Assembly (NCBI RefSeq): GCF_905475465.1
Contig: NC_062239.1
Coordinates: forward strand, 7,192,001 to 7,256,000
From: Pieris napi
Taxonomy: Eukaryota; Arthropoda; Insecta; Lepidoptera; Pieridae
Direction: 5' to 3'
DNA: 64,000 nucleotides
Under the pieces are notes generated by a model that worked only from the letters and a program-made list of their open reading frames with translations, was not told where the DNA came from and made no database searches. Positions 1-11,109 of this stretch are shown piece after piece. Position 1 is the stretch's first letter. Every line of letters begins with the position of its first letter. Position numbers and translations under genes: made by a program.

Positions 1-416
1 ATAAAGACGCCATCGCGATTTTTCTAAACAATTTGAATAGGATTCCTAAGTTAAAAGTTCGCAGTTTTGCAGTATATCTAACAATTTAAAAGGTAAAATA
101 TTAATATGTTTAATCATAAAAAAACGAAAACAGCCGTTCTTATAACACACATAAACTGTTCAATAGAAGTCATATAAAGGAATGATCTCAGAATATTTAT
201 CACTCCGATAAGAGGACAGTAAACAAGGCGTATTTTATTACTGGCAATCATAAAGCTTATCGTAGCAAAAAGGCCGTGTAATTGATATTTTTCCAGAAGA
301 TACCTATTTTTTCACAGAGTAGCGCATCAATTATTATTAATAACCTAAGTAAATTTAACTAACCTCCTAGTGAGCCTGAAATTGCATAACAATGAAAGGA
401 AACATTATTAAAAAAA
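1..416. other. No feature seen
   Basis: AT-rich sequence with no convincing exon, splice pair or transposon end. Confidence 0.5.
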
Positions 417-418
417 AA

Positions 419-690
419 GGGTGCGTGTACGCGCGTAAGAAGTTATACTTCATTGGCATTATTAAAAATAGTTTTTGATTGCATGCAAATAATTAATTAC
501 AATTAAATAATCAAATTATTATTATTCTCTTATATTGAATGTTGTTTTTAAATTATATCCAATGCCGTAGCATCTTCCGTGGGCAACTACATTCTGTTAA
601 TTTTGTGTCACGGTGCGCGAGCATCGTAAAATTTCACTCTCATCAATTTTTTAAAACGCGCCTAAAGAAGTATAACTTCAAAAATTTGGG
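419..690 (+). repeat. Palindrome-bearing dispersed repeat, subfamily 1 copy
   Basis: Starts with a GTGCGTGTACGCGCGTAAG-type head followed by the near-palindrome GAAGTTATACTTC, and closes with AAAGAAGTATAACTTCA. The interior matches, in reverse orientation, the copy at 41455-41800 (shared stretches include AAAATAGTTTTTGATTGCATG and CATTCTGTTAATTTTGTGTC). The small ORF inside has no recognisable domain and is not called as a gene. The class of element is unknown; it looks non-autonomous. Confidence 0.65.
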
Positions 691-1060
691 CACATATTAC
701 ATGTATTGTATTGTTTTGTTTATTTGCATAACTAAATACCTAATGTTTCAACACACGCATTGTATAACGATCCTTCTCTTCTGATTATAGTTGATAATGA
801 GGTACCGACTCAATTATCTGACGATGTATTGACGTCAAAGACGTACAGGGTAAGACGCAATATAAATATTACATTACTTTATCTGTTATTAATACTATAA
901 ATTAGTATTAATACACCGGCTGTATTTAAATGCGTATGTAGGCAACATTGAATGTTTTGCAAAGATATAACACACTGATATTAGAAGGTCCAGGCAAAGA
1001 CTAGCTATGTAATAACTTCGTAACAAAAATACATTTACCAATAATATAAAGGTTTTTTAG

Positions 1061-1309
1061 CAGTGTTTGTATAGTGGTTTCAACGTGTGACTCTCATACC
1101 TGGTGTCATCGGTTCGATCCCCTGCGCACCAAATTGTCTATGTGCGAATTTAACACTCGCTACGGTGGAAAAACCTCGAGAGATAACAGCGTTTTAGACC
1201 CAAAAAGTCGACGGTGTCTGTCAGGCACAGAAGGTTGATCACCTAATTGCCTATTAGAAATGATCATGAAACAGAATTCTGAGGCCTAGACCTAAAAAGT
1301 GGTAGCTCC
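1061..1309 (+). repeat. tRNA-derived SINE, family 1
   Basis: The head resembles a tRNA pol III promoter: an A-box-like TAGTGGTTTCAACG and a B-box GGTTCGATCCC. The body shared with the other copies follows (AAAAAGTCGACGGTGT, CAGGCACAGAAGG, TGATCACCTA, CCTATTAGAAATGATCATGA) and the tail is GACCTAAAAAGTGGTAGC. Better copies lie at 23318-23580 and 29491-29776. Diverged but nearly full length. Confidence 0.85.
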
Positions 1310-1397
1310 ATTGGTCTAAAGGTTTTTAAATAGTGCCCTTTACTAGGATTTTAGTAGGTACATGATTGTATTGATGTGAAAAACTTCTTTATACATT

Positions 1398-1807
1398 ACT
1401 AGCGACCCACACCTGCTTCGCACGGGTGCAATGCTGATACTAAATACACTACAGAAAAACTGTGAACGTTTTCAAAGAAAAATGTTGAAAAAATGTTATG
1501 GTGGGATCCATAAGAGATAGACATATACCATCGCGGAGTTTTCTGTAGACCTTTTCAATGTGCAGTGAAAGTGCATATCTCGTAGGGTTCAGCCTGCGTT
1601 TGCAAAGTAAGCAGAATGTAATTATTTACGACATCACATTAGAAACCTCCACTATTTAATGGTTACTTTTATACATATAAATCTTCCTCTTCAATCACTC
1701 TTTTTATTAAAAAAAACGCATTAATAAAATCCGTTGCGTAGTTTTAAAGATTTAAGCATACATAGGGACAAAGAAAGCGACTTTGTTTTATACTATGTAG
1801 TGAAGTG
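1398..1807 (+). repeat. Degenerate non-LTR (RTE-like) remnant
   Basis: Opens with ACTAGCGACCCACACCTGC and TTCGCACGGGTGCAATGC and ends with AAAGCGACTTTGTTTTATAC followed by TATGTAGTGA. This looks like a widespread arthropod repeat whose 3' end I associate from memory with RTE-type elements. No coding potential remains. Confidence 0.4.
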
Positions 1808-1835
1808 ATTATTATTATTATTTTTTTTGTTTAGA

Positions 1836-2066
1836 CAATTCACACCAATTGACCTAGTCCCATGCTAAGCTGGTGAAGCTTGTGTTATGGGTACTAGGCA
1901 ACGGATATACATACATATTATAGATAGATAGACATTTAAATACATATTTAAACACCCAAGACCTAAGCACAACACCAAATGCTCATCACATCGATATTCG
2001 TCTCAGCCGGGGATCGAACCCGGGACCCATGGATTAGCAGTCAGGGGTACTAACCACTAGATCTAT
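1836..2066 (-). repeat. tRNA-derived SINE, family 2
   Basis: Reads on the minus strand from a tRNA-like head (A-box near TCTAGTGGTTAGTACCCC, B-box GGGTTCGATCCC) to a tail ending near GACTAGGTCAATTGGTG. Two further copies, 12262-12511 (plus) and 52428-52666 (minus), share the whole body, including a TATCTATC-rich stretch. Head and body are well preserved. It is not a functional tRNA gene because the acceptor stem does not pair. Confidence 0.85.
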
Positions 2067-3627
2067 GCATTGACGAATGTTCTAATTTAAATATAATTAA
2101 TTAAAAGAGATACGTATCAACTTGTATAACATTTACCTAATCTTTATTTAAATAGTTATCACGTTCAGGTTCAAGTTGATAAACTTTGACGTATCAAATC
2201 GAGATGTAAATAAAAGCAACGTTATAAGAATTAAAATGTTTAGATTAATCTGTTAGTAAGATATTTAAAAAAATCCAGACTTGAGTCCGTAGTATTTGAT
2301 TATATTTTATATATGAAAGACGAAATATTTTTACTACTATAGTTACATCTATTGCGTCCCATTCTTTGTTTATATTAATCCACATAAATCTACATATTTA
2401 CCACTAGTTTACTACTAGCACTGAATACGTTGATTGAGCGACCTAACCTAACCTAACCTAAATTATAAACAGGACCAACTTCAACAATTCAATATTCGAC
2501 GATAAGAAATTTCCAGTTCTAGGATTAAAGGACTTCCTCAATAATTAAAATCACACACACAACACACGAGTACATCCATAACCACTGCAAGATCCTCATA
2601 GTAACCATTAGCCACATAAAACCTAGGTCAAATTAAAAACTCTGCAGAAGCTAGCCCCGAACTGTTTTATGTCTGGCATACCCGTCGCTTTTATATGAGT
2701 AACCTTAAGTTTGGCCCTAAAAGCATTTAGGGTTAAACGATACACTCTAGAGGAGTCATCATATCACCCCCAGGGGTCAAAACGACCAGCATTGTTCTTA
2801 CGATAAATAATTATGTAGGTGTTTTTATATTCAAGGCGATTGTATGTAAATTCCGTGCGCGTAAATACTATTTAGAGAAATTACGAAATCGTTTGAATTT
2901 GAATATTACTTACTATATTGTTGCGTGAAGTATCTAGGAATTATTCTATAGATACACAACTCAAAAAAATTTACATTTTTGTAAAATTATTTCCATATTC
3001 AACTATTTTCTGCTCATTAACATTATATGAAAATATTGAAATTTGAGCCTGCAAGGAATGGGCGACAAAAAAATCTTGCCTCTGAATATATTTACATACT
3101 ATACTTTATTACTATATTTTTAATCCTTAACAATACAAATTGCAACAAGATAATATAACTACCCGCATCACGCATGTTATAGATTGGCAAGTATACAATT
3201 TTATTATTTATTTTTAAGTATGTAGCGCCATCTCTTAGAAGCTATTAATACAATTATTAACACGCATCGCAATCCAGCGAACAATAGCAGTACAAAAACT
3301 TCTTTCTAGAGGGAGCTTTATCATATATTAAATTCAATAACTAAACGAAAAAATTTTAATTATTTAATACTAAGCAAAAACGTTAGACGATAATTTAGTT
3401 ACGAAAAATATGGATGAAAGAGTAAAGACGTCGCAAACATGATGCAAGATTATTGCAGTGTCTAAAGAATCACAGTACAGATTTTGCAAACGTGTGAATT
3501 AATATAATTATTGTTACGAAGACGAGACTGAAATGTTTCTCGATTTTTCAACAAGTCAGATAGGTTTTCAGTAAGCTGAAATGTGATTTATAGCTGTTAT
3601 AGGAGAGGCTCTATCACATATTAAATT
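2067..3627. other. Intergenic stretch with short telomere-like tract
   Basis: No gene seen. It contains four tandem CCTAA units at 2442-2461 (TTAGG on the minus strand), the canonical insect telomere unit, and otherwise unassigned AT-rich sequence. Confidence 0.5.
2442..2461 (-). repeat. Interstitial (TTAGG)4 tract
   Basis: Four exact CCTAA units on the plus strand, which are TTAGG on the minus strand. Four units can arise by chance or slippage, so only the repeat itself is certain. Confidence 0.7.
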
Positions 3628-4222
3628 AAAATGTGTGCGTGTACTAGGTGTACACACGTAAGTGTGTACACCTAGTTCACCACCGTAAACTTCTGTATGA
3701 CCTTATTTTTCGAAAAATGATGTACTATATGTAACTTAGCGAAATTGGTTAAATAAAGTTTAACAAAAGGCTTTTATTATCATAGACATGAATACAAATA
3801 CAATTATTTCATTTTACCTTATTACTACTAAGATTATTACAGAATTTCATTAATTGTAATAGAATTATTACTATCATTGTTATCGTTATTATATATTATA
3901 ATTAATAGTTATATAAAATATAATAGTTTCTAAAATATAATTTTGTTAAATAACTATTTCTTTAAACACAGTAAATTTTTATACACTGCCTAGCATACAA
4001 TTTACAAATTAATTGCTGCAAATTGTGATTAGCAAATTTCAAGTCGAAAATGTAATCCGTTGTCAAACTTCAAAGTCAAAAACATACTATATGTCATATA
4101 TTAACGCCGATAAAGAAGTTTGACTTCAAAAAGCAACATGGCGCGTAACGGAAAAATGTGACGCGTAACGCAAAAATGTTACACTAAATTTTTTTCCAAC
4201 CCCGACAAAGAAGTTTCACTTC
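3628..4222 (+). repeat. Palindrome-bearing dispersed repeat, subfamily 2 copy
   Basis: About 0.6 kb, matching 14326-14906 in the same orientation (shared: CTTATTTTTCGAAAAATGAT, ATCATAGACATGAATACAAA, AATTTTTTTCCAACCCCGA). The head contains a perfect hairpin at 3644-3675 (14-bp arms, 4-base loop). The tail repeats the palindrome motifs AAGAAGTTTGACTTC and AAGAAGTTTCACTTC, alternating with GGCGCGTAACG-like words. No coding potential. Class unknown. Confidence 0.7.
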
Positions 4223-4242
4223 AGAAATTGTAATATGCATAA

Positions 4243-4517
4243 TGTTACCCTAGTTTTCAGGAATCGCTACTGAGTAGCGATTGCACAATTCTACAACGTC
4301 CTTACTCTTTATCTCTTACGCACATTGCTCCGTCGTTGTGGTACGGCGTTCAGCTAGTGTTCAGTCTGGCTTCGAGAAGGTTCCGATCTTCCCTCTCTCT
4401 CGCGTATCATTTCGTCCTTGTCCCACACAAAATTCGGTCTAGAATATTCCTTCATCAAAGGGGCATACCCTTGAAGAGATCTACGGCGTTTTCTATCCGA
4501 TCCCCTAGCTCGTAACA
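4243..4517. repeat. Probable solo LTR of a retrotransposon
   Basis: A 275-bp unit bounded by the short inverted ends TGTTAC and GTAACA, the usual form of Gypsy-type LTR termini. It is richer in GC than its surroundings. The four flanking bases are ATAA on the left and ATAT on the right, so a target duplication is only three of four identical. No internal retroviral-type ORF lies next to it, hence solo. A second copy is needed to confirm the boundaries. Confidence 0.4.
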
Positions 4518-5334
4518 ATATGTATTAAGTTTCGTTCGTTTTGTTATTAAAAGCGCTAAGGCCGATGAGTCTAGACAAGCATTATTATTTTATTTTCGGT
4601 TATATAACTTAGATGTTTTAAGTAAAGGGAGGAATATAAAACAATTCGTATTTCTTATAATTTATTAATAGTTTAGACATTACACTGAAGTTCCACAATG
4701 AGTATACTCAACAAAGTATGAAAGCAACAAAAATTGCAACACTTGCAAACATACACCGGTCAACTACATTTATTCGTACGTTATAAAAGCAGTACATTAA
4801 TTAATACAAGAAATGAAACATTTACGACAGTATACTTGGGGCCTTAGACAATATCCTTGTATGGAAATGGTCACGTGACCAAAGGTAAGATTTCTCATAC
4901 GTTTGTTATACGCGTCATTTTAAAGATTGATGAAGCTTAGTTAAGAACCCTGTTTGATATGAACATTGAACATTCAACACATCGAATTACGTTTGACCAT
5001 GCTAAAATCAGGCGGCAACGTATTCATTGGCAACTTCTTAAAAATTCTTCCAACAATATATACATACCCCATTTCAATAGTAGGAATGTCTTAAAAATAA
5101 GATGTCAAAGGTATTTGAAAACTTTCATTCAAAAACCCCTTTAAAATGGGGCTACTGTACACATTGTTCAACAAGAACTTCAAATATTTTTGACAAGAAT
5201 ATTCTTATAAACAAGATTCTTTATTTATATACTATTGATATTTACAGTCAGATCATGTCAAGATTTAATCTTTTGAGAACAAATTTTGAATTAAAAATTA
5301 CTTATTCCGCCACGAAAAATATCACACATTTAAG
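4518..5334. other. No gene seen; E-box palindrome at 4869
   Basis: AT-rich sequence with no coding exon that I can support. A 12-base palindrome GGTCACGTGACC lies at 4869-4880. Confidence 0.4.
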
Positions 5335-5924
5335 GTCAGTACTCACATACGGTATTACTCGATCGAGCTAAACTGTCGAGTAAAACCCATGGCTTGGGCT
5401 TTCGTCCACACATTGAGCATTGATCTATCGAGTCGCCGTTCAGTATTCACCGAACCGTTCGAGCCAAAGGATGTCTGTGCAACAAAGGAGACAGTGGCTG
5501 TAATTAGCAGGTCTCACAGTGCTTTATAAGAAAATCAAAGAAAGAAAAAACGTTACGCACAGCTAGTAATTTATCATAACATTCATTTTTCTTATTTTTG
5601 TGGGAGTAATCTTTGGACTTGACATTCCATAAACACTCACACTGTCTATATGTGTTAATAAAGTCTTCTATAGCGCTTTTGGAATAAATCAAATAAATCA
5701 GCAAATCCATTTCTCTTAAAAAAACGTGTTTCAATCACGATAAACAATACCAGACTGACGCTCGCCTCGCGCCACTCGCAGTCACGTACACACGTTCGAG
5801 TCAAGACGATGACGGCTCGCTTCGAGTAGGTTCAAAGGAAATTACTTTCATTTAATTCCATCGAGCCGGCTCGGTGCGAGCCTTCGAGTAAAACTATCGT
5901 GTAATACCGTATGTGAGTACTGAC
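5335..5924 (-). mobile_element. Inverted-repeat DNA transposon carrying a MADF ORF
   Basis: The ends are the inverted pair GTCAGTACTCACATACGGTA and TACCGTATGTGAGTACTGAC, about 590 bp apart. Immediate flanks are ATTTAAG (left) and ATTTAGG (right), a possible imperfect target duplication. The interior encodes a MADF-like domain on the minus strand. MADF/Myb-like proteins are the second gene of PIF/Harbinger transposons, so a PIF/Harbinger relationship is inferred. The expected 3-bp TWA duplication is not clear, and there is no DDE transposase. Confidence 0.65.
5504..5710 (-). pseudogene. MADF-domain protein fragment inside transposon
   Basis: About 68 codons from ATG at 5710. The order AIEDFINTYRQCECLWNVKS, then DYSHKNKKNECYDKLL, fits the start of a MADF (Adf-1 type) DNA-binding domain: a Trp after a helix, then a second helix entered through an 'F/Y..K..R..C/A..' pattern. 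The Cys-Tyr-Asp-Lys-Leu-Leu run is followed by GTGCGT, a possible 5' splice site, so this may be the first exon of a protein whose rest is missing. It lies wholly between the transposon ends, so it is a transposon gene remnant rather than a host gene. Confidence 0.55.
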
Positions 5925-8207
5925 ATTTAGGTATAAATCATATACAGTGCAAACTTCCTAAAACGTCGAACTTGCTACTTTCGTTCGCTTGCATTCTTGT
6001 CCATACAATTATACATTACACCCATTCTAAATAACGTCAATGTAATTTCAACATATTAAGCCCGTAACGATTATATTATGTATTTTCGAAGACGAAATTG
6101 AAAAGATTCGTGGCGAGTATGTTCCTTTGTTTGTCTTTATTATTACAACTTGACTGTTGGCATCTGTTAAATAGTTACTATGTTTGTTGTAATTACTTTA
6201 CAAGTACTAGACTATCGTTAGGTTATTAATATGTAATGTCTATATGTTCCTATATTAAATAAATAATAGTACTTTCAGCTTATATAATAGAGTTTACACT
6301 GTATTAGAAAAAAGTATTTTTATTTCAAATCAGAGTTTAATTCGACGTGTAAAAGTTTTTCATGACGGCAAAAACAATAAATTATAGAAAAGGCAATACT
6401 AATTAAATCACAAAATGTCTTACAAATATCTTTACAAGATAGTCAATGTACACTTGAGGCGCCTCATGTGCACATTATAAATACAAGTTAAATTGTACCA
6501 ATAATAGTTGCTAAAACTTAATAATTTAAATTAGCCTAATTAAAAAGCACACAATAAACCTTGATTTCACATAAAAGTATTAATAATAAATGCAATAAAA
6601 TATATTCAATGGTATTTTTGTATCTGTCATTCTTAATTAACCTGGATTAATTTTATATTAATTAAAAGATACTTTCTGTAATCTAAAACTTGAGACTGGT
6701 TTTACCAATTCTTATTAAGGTTAGTTAATTCAATGATAATTGAAATTATTACAGGTTTCAAATCGATCAGATCAGAACAAATTGAAACATGCGCCCATGT
6801 ATCACGAGTTTGTTTTTGTATTAACACCCTTAAATATAAAACTTAATGAGAAAAACAATAAGTGTGAAACATACAGCAATACAAGAGTTATAGCAGATAT
6901 TTCAAATATTGTAATACACCTTAACAAAGCAATAATCACCACCAATGATTAACTTTGTATGCAATAAATACCTAGACCCTATATCGCCAATCGAATGTCA
7001 CGTGACACGCGTTATAACATTCCTGTATATAAATAAGAATGTTTGCACAACACAAGGATTTGAATAGTAAATTTTTGTATGGAGACCATGAGCAGTGCTG
7101 TGGCCAAATTTGGAACTATTAAAGGCCCCCACCATCACAAGTATGGAAAACGGTAGTCCTACCAATGATATCTTATGCGCTATTCGTATAGACAAATAGT
7201 CGAAAGTATCAAAATGTATCAGAGACTTAAAGTTATATTGAACGGCCCTACAGAACTGTTTTATTAAATAAGTGATTAAGCGTTATGTATTCCTTCTCGT
7301 CAAGGTGCAATACAATATATATTATAAAGAACTTATGATATTCCTCTGATGTAAACCCCAGAAAAAATAATCCTCTTAGAATAAGCATCAAACTAATGTT
7401 AGTTTAGTTCCATAATTATTTTCACACTACTTACACAATCTCAACACCTTATATTAAGTTTTTATATCATAATTGAATAAGTTTACAAGTGACAATTTAC
7501 ATTATTTTACACCAAATTTTAAATTTTTTTGAATTTCGAATATTCATGGTATATTTACATTTGAGTAGACCAGCGGAATGTAATTTAAATTTTCAAAAAT
7601 ATGAGATCTATACTAGTCCCATTACCCACTTTGGGACACCGGAATTAACTATTTCTGTGTATCGTGTCTTCTAGAGTAAAATATTTTGTCAAACTCAATT
7701 CAGTTATAATCTACCAAAGCATATCTTATAAAACTACCCACAATTCCATAGGATTAATAAAACAAAGTTGAACTTCAACACCATATGGACGGGAAGTACA
7801 TTTAACACAAATGTTACAATGTATTAATAACTAATTATTTGAAAAAATTTAATTGTTACTTATTTTGTTGCTTAAAGGATATTAAATTTCTTTTTGTTGA
7901 AGAATTCTCTTGAAAGCGATTCATGTCATACAGTTAGTTATTTTTTGGCATGTCTATGTAATTAAAAAAAATGGAGTAAAGTTTGATTCAATACATACTT
8001 TACCTCCAGGTGGTGTTAAAAATACCGCTCTGCATACACATAGTTAACTAAACCATTTCATCAAAACCGATGTAAAGACCAAAGTCACTATCTTCGCTTG
8101 CACTTTTTAACCACTAGATGTCACTATCACTGTCACTGTGTCAATATCACTAGCACTCACAAGTGTCAAAATTCACGTATAATGAGCACCTTTTTAAAGT
8201 CCCAGGA
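5925..8207. other. Intergenic stretch and probable 53BP1 3' flank
   Basis: AT-rich, with no exon I can support. GTCACGTGAC at 6997-7006 is followed by TATATAAA at 7026-7033, a promoter-like pair without an identifiable transcript. The part just below 8208 should include the 3' UTR of the 53BP1 gene, but no single poly(A) signal stands out on the minus strand. Confidence 0.4.
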
Positions 8208-11109
8208 TCATTCGGGCTCAGTATACATGAATGAGAACCGATCGTGGCTGGTTGGGGGCAGAACTTTGCCTTCTATCAGGCACTGCTTCACCCACGTCGT
8301 GGAAACCAGGGGGATGTTATCTTGATTTGCCTTGTTTTGGACCTGGAACATAATAGTAATTTATGCAACTGTCATATAATAGAGCGTATTAAAACATGAG
8401 TGTAGTTTTTGTTTTCGCAGTATCAAAATAAGATTACACGAGTGTTTTTATACCTAATTATATGCAGTTGCATACACTACTTTATTCAATCTCATGGCTA
8501 TAGGTTTTTACATTAAATAAAATGCAATATAAAATAAACAAAAGTCTGTAATTGGTCTATTGACTCGGAACCAGCGCGCTCACCACAGATTATGTGTACT
8601 TAAATTGAATTGAAACCTCCTTGGTCGGGACACATTGTACTTTAATAATCAAAAAAATATTTTAAAGCTTTGTTTTGTTAGGAGAACAATGCTTTAATTT
8701 AATTTTTTAATTTTCTTAAAGAAGTATGTAAATAAAATATGCCAATAAAAGTCTGTATTTCATTTCATAATAAAAGTAATTATGATACTGATGCATAATA
8801 AGGGTTATTTATTTATTAATTCATGTGTGTTTTAATATTTTCCTGTATAACGTTAATTTAATTTATCCAAATCCATTCTTGTAATTGTCTGTTTTTTGTC
8901 TTTTCTTTCTTGTTTTTTTTAATTTGTCAATTATGAAAAATACTTATTTGAGAAAGCTGTTAGGTTTATCCTTATACTTAAGTTTTATTTAAAACATGTT
9001 CTCCTACAATAAAATAAATATCTTTATTATATTGGTATTAACAATAGTAAGGGATACTGAACATTTTCAAGAACTCCAATTAATGCCCTTGACATTTGTT
9101 ATTTACGTTTATAGATACAAAAGAGACCTTTAAAATTTTCATTCTAGTTTCTATTTCAAACGACAATAGTATTTGTACCTCATGTGGGCAATCCCAGTCG
9201 GTGACCAAAGCATATGCTCCAGACATGTTCAAGTCTTCTTCGTTCACAACTCTGGTAGATGCCCCGGCGAGGCTACAAACGCGGTCCCAAAACTTGACAA
9301 ATGTGTCCTGTTCCCCACATATCAGGATCACTTTGTCCTTGAAGAATGTCGGGTTCCGTTTACCAGATGATGGGACCTGGAAAATCCGTTATATGAGAAA
9401 AGATTTTTCACATGTATTAATATTTTTTTCATAGTTTGTTGATGTTGTGTTGATCGACCCCACCCTTTTTGGTCACATTTGACTTACCCAATTGATAAAA
9501 GCGTTCGTATTTAGCGCAAGGCCTGTCGGAAGGGCGTAGGCATCTATGTCCAACAAACGCCCAGAACTGCAGCTCATTATCACCCACCCGTGGGAGACAG
9601 CGCGAATGTCCGCGGCAAGGCAAAGTATGTACTTCATTGTTAGACAAGGCCGGGGTGCGATAAGTTTGCACACGGAATATTTGTTCTTGGGCACGTCTTC
9701 GAAGTCACTGAAAATTTTATTATTATTAAATGTGCAATACAATTCATATTTAAAAACTATTTGAATATAGTCTTAGCGGAAAGAGAACCGGCCTGTAGTT
9801 TTTAAATTATTTCAATTCATATCACAAGTGCTACTCTCATTGTAATATTTTTCTCGCCTCATAACAAAAAAAATGAATTTTCTTGTTCAGAACTTATAAG
9901 AATGGAAAATTGACCTTTGTCTAAAATTTGTTTAACCAATTAATTATATAAATTTGCGTAGTTACTTATAATTTCTTACAGAAGACTAATTTATGGATTT
10001 GTTTAATACCTATAGACAGTTCCACCGCCGGCTTCCAACTGCTCTCTCAATCGCTCCTTATTGAAAGGCCGGTTACAGAAGACTAAGTCCTCACTGTCAG
10101 TACCAACCATAGAAGATGACGTCTCTCCATCTTCCTCTGATGAATAGTGACGCGTTTCTTGGTTCTGAAATATTCAAATAAAATTAATACTTGTTATTTT
10201 ATAAGATGGATTAGATTATACTTTTGAATAAATAAATCAAAGAATATTAAATATCTTTAAATAATTTTACTTGCACAGACACATTTTTTTATATCATAAG
10301 TCTGCCATGAAACATAGATTCGTTAATATTTTTACAGATATCAATTCCTATAGCAGATAATTTAACATAATATGTTTGGTAGTATAAAAAAATGGTAACT
10401 AAAAAAGTTTCTAAAACGAGTTAGTTAAAAATTAAATAATAATTAGGCAACAAAAATATTAATCAAAATAAATTTATTTTTATAATTTCTCTCATCTTCC
10501 TTTTCTCAATTTTTATTTTGTCCTGTTTTGTTTTGTAGTAAATAAAGTATTATTATTATTATCCTAAACACATCGATCCAAAAAAACATAATGCAGCGCT
10601 CTGTGGGCAAATTTGGAACAAAACGAAAGCAAGAATTTAGCTACAACTTGGGGAAAATTGGTTTCAAAAGTATCGTAAAGTTTGTATTAACGCCTAAGTT
10701 TTGTTCACTCAATATTTAATAATGTAATTAATACCTTCAAATGAAAGTTATAATATATGTATATTACATCTTATCGACAGGCTTGCTTTGTTTTAGAGTT
10801 TTTAGTGGATTGAAGCGAAGAAGTTACACTAATACTAAGCATCAATGACGGATTTTAAGGCGAAATAATTTATTAAAGGATGATAAAAAATTACTAAGAA
10901 TTAATTTTGCCTTACCCTTTCAGTTTCATTTTCAGAAATTTTCCCTCGTACAGGTCGAGGTTGATCAGTGCAAGTGAGTAAAAAGTGAAGTCCCGCAAAA
11001 ATAGTGCTCCCCGCAGTGGGTATTGGCCCTAGCATGGACACAGTGTCTTCGTCGTTCTCAAACTTGGTTAACTTGGAATTCTTCTTGCCTATATTTTGCT
11101 TCGCCGCAC
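8208..11109 (-). CDS. TP53BP1: 53BP1 exons 8-12: tandem BRCT repeats
   Basis: Exons 11109-10916, 10164-10010, 9707-9488, 9376-9179 and 8342-8208. BRCT1 starts near LGPIPTAGSTIFAGLHFLLT, continues through an insert rich in Ser/Glu to FNKERLREQLEAGGGTVY, and ends with KYILCLAADIRAVSHGWVI, holding the BRCT Trp. BRCT2 starts at FFKDKVILICGEQDTFVKFW and ends with IPLVSTTWVKQCLIEGKVLP, again with the BRCT Trp, followed by a short tail and TGA at 8210-8208. These are the p53/USP28-binding BRCT repeats of the family; both look complete. Confidence 0.9.

Noticed and set aside
435..451. loxP-like recombinase site (GAAGTTATACTTC resembles the ATAACTTC arms)
   Set aside because: No 34-bp loxP layout, no recombinase gene in the window; the likeness is limited to a short palindrome.
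539..784. 81-aa ORF near the window start
   Set aside because: It lies within a dispersed repeat also present at 41455-41800, with no domain and no splice context.
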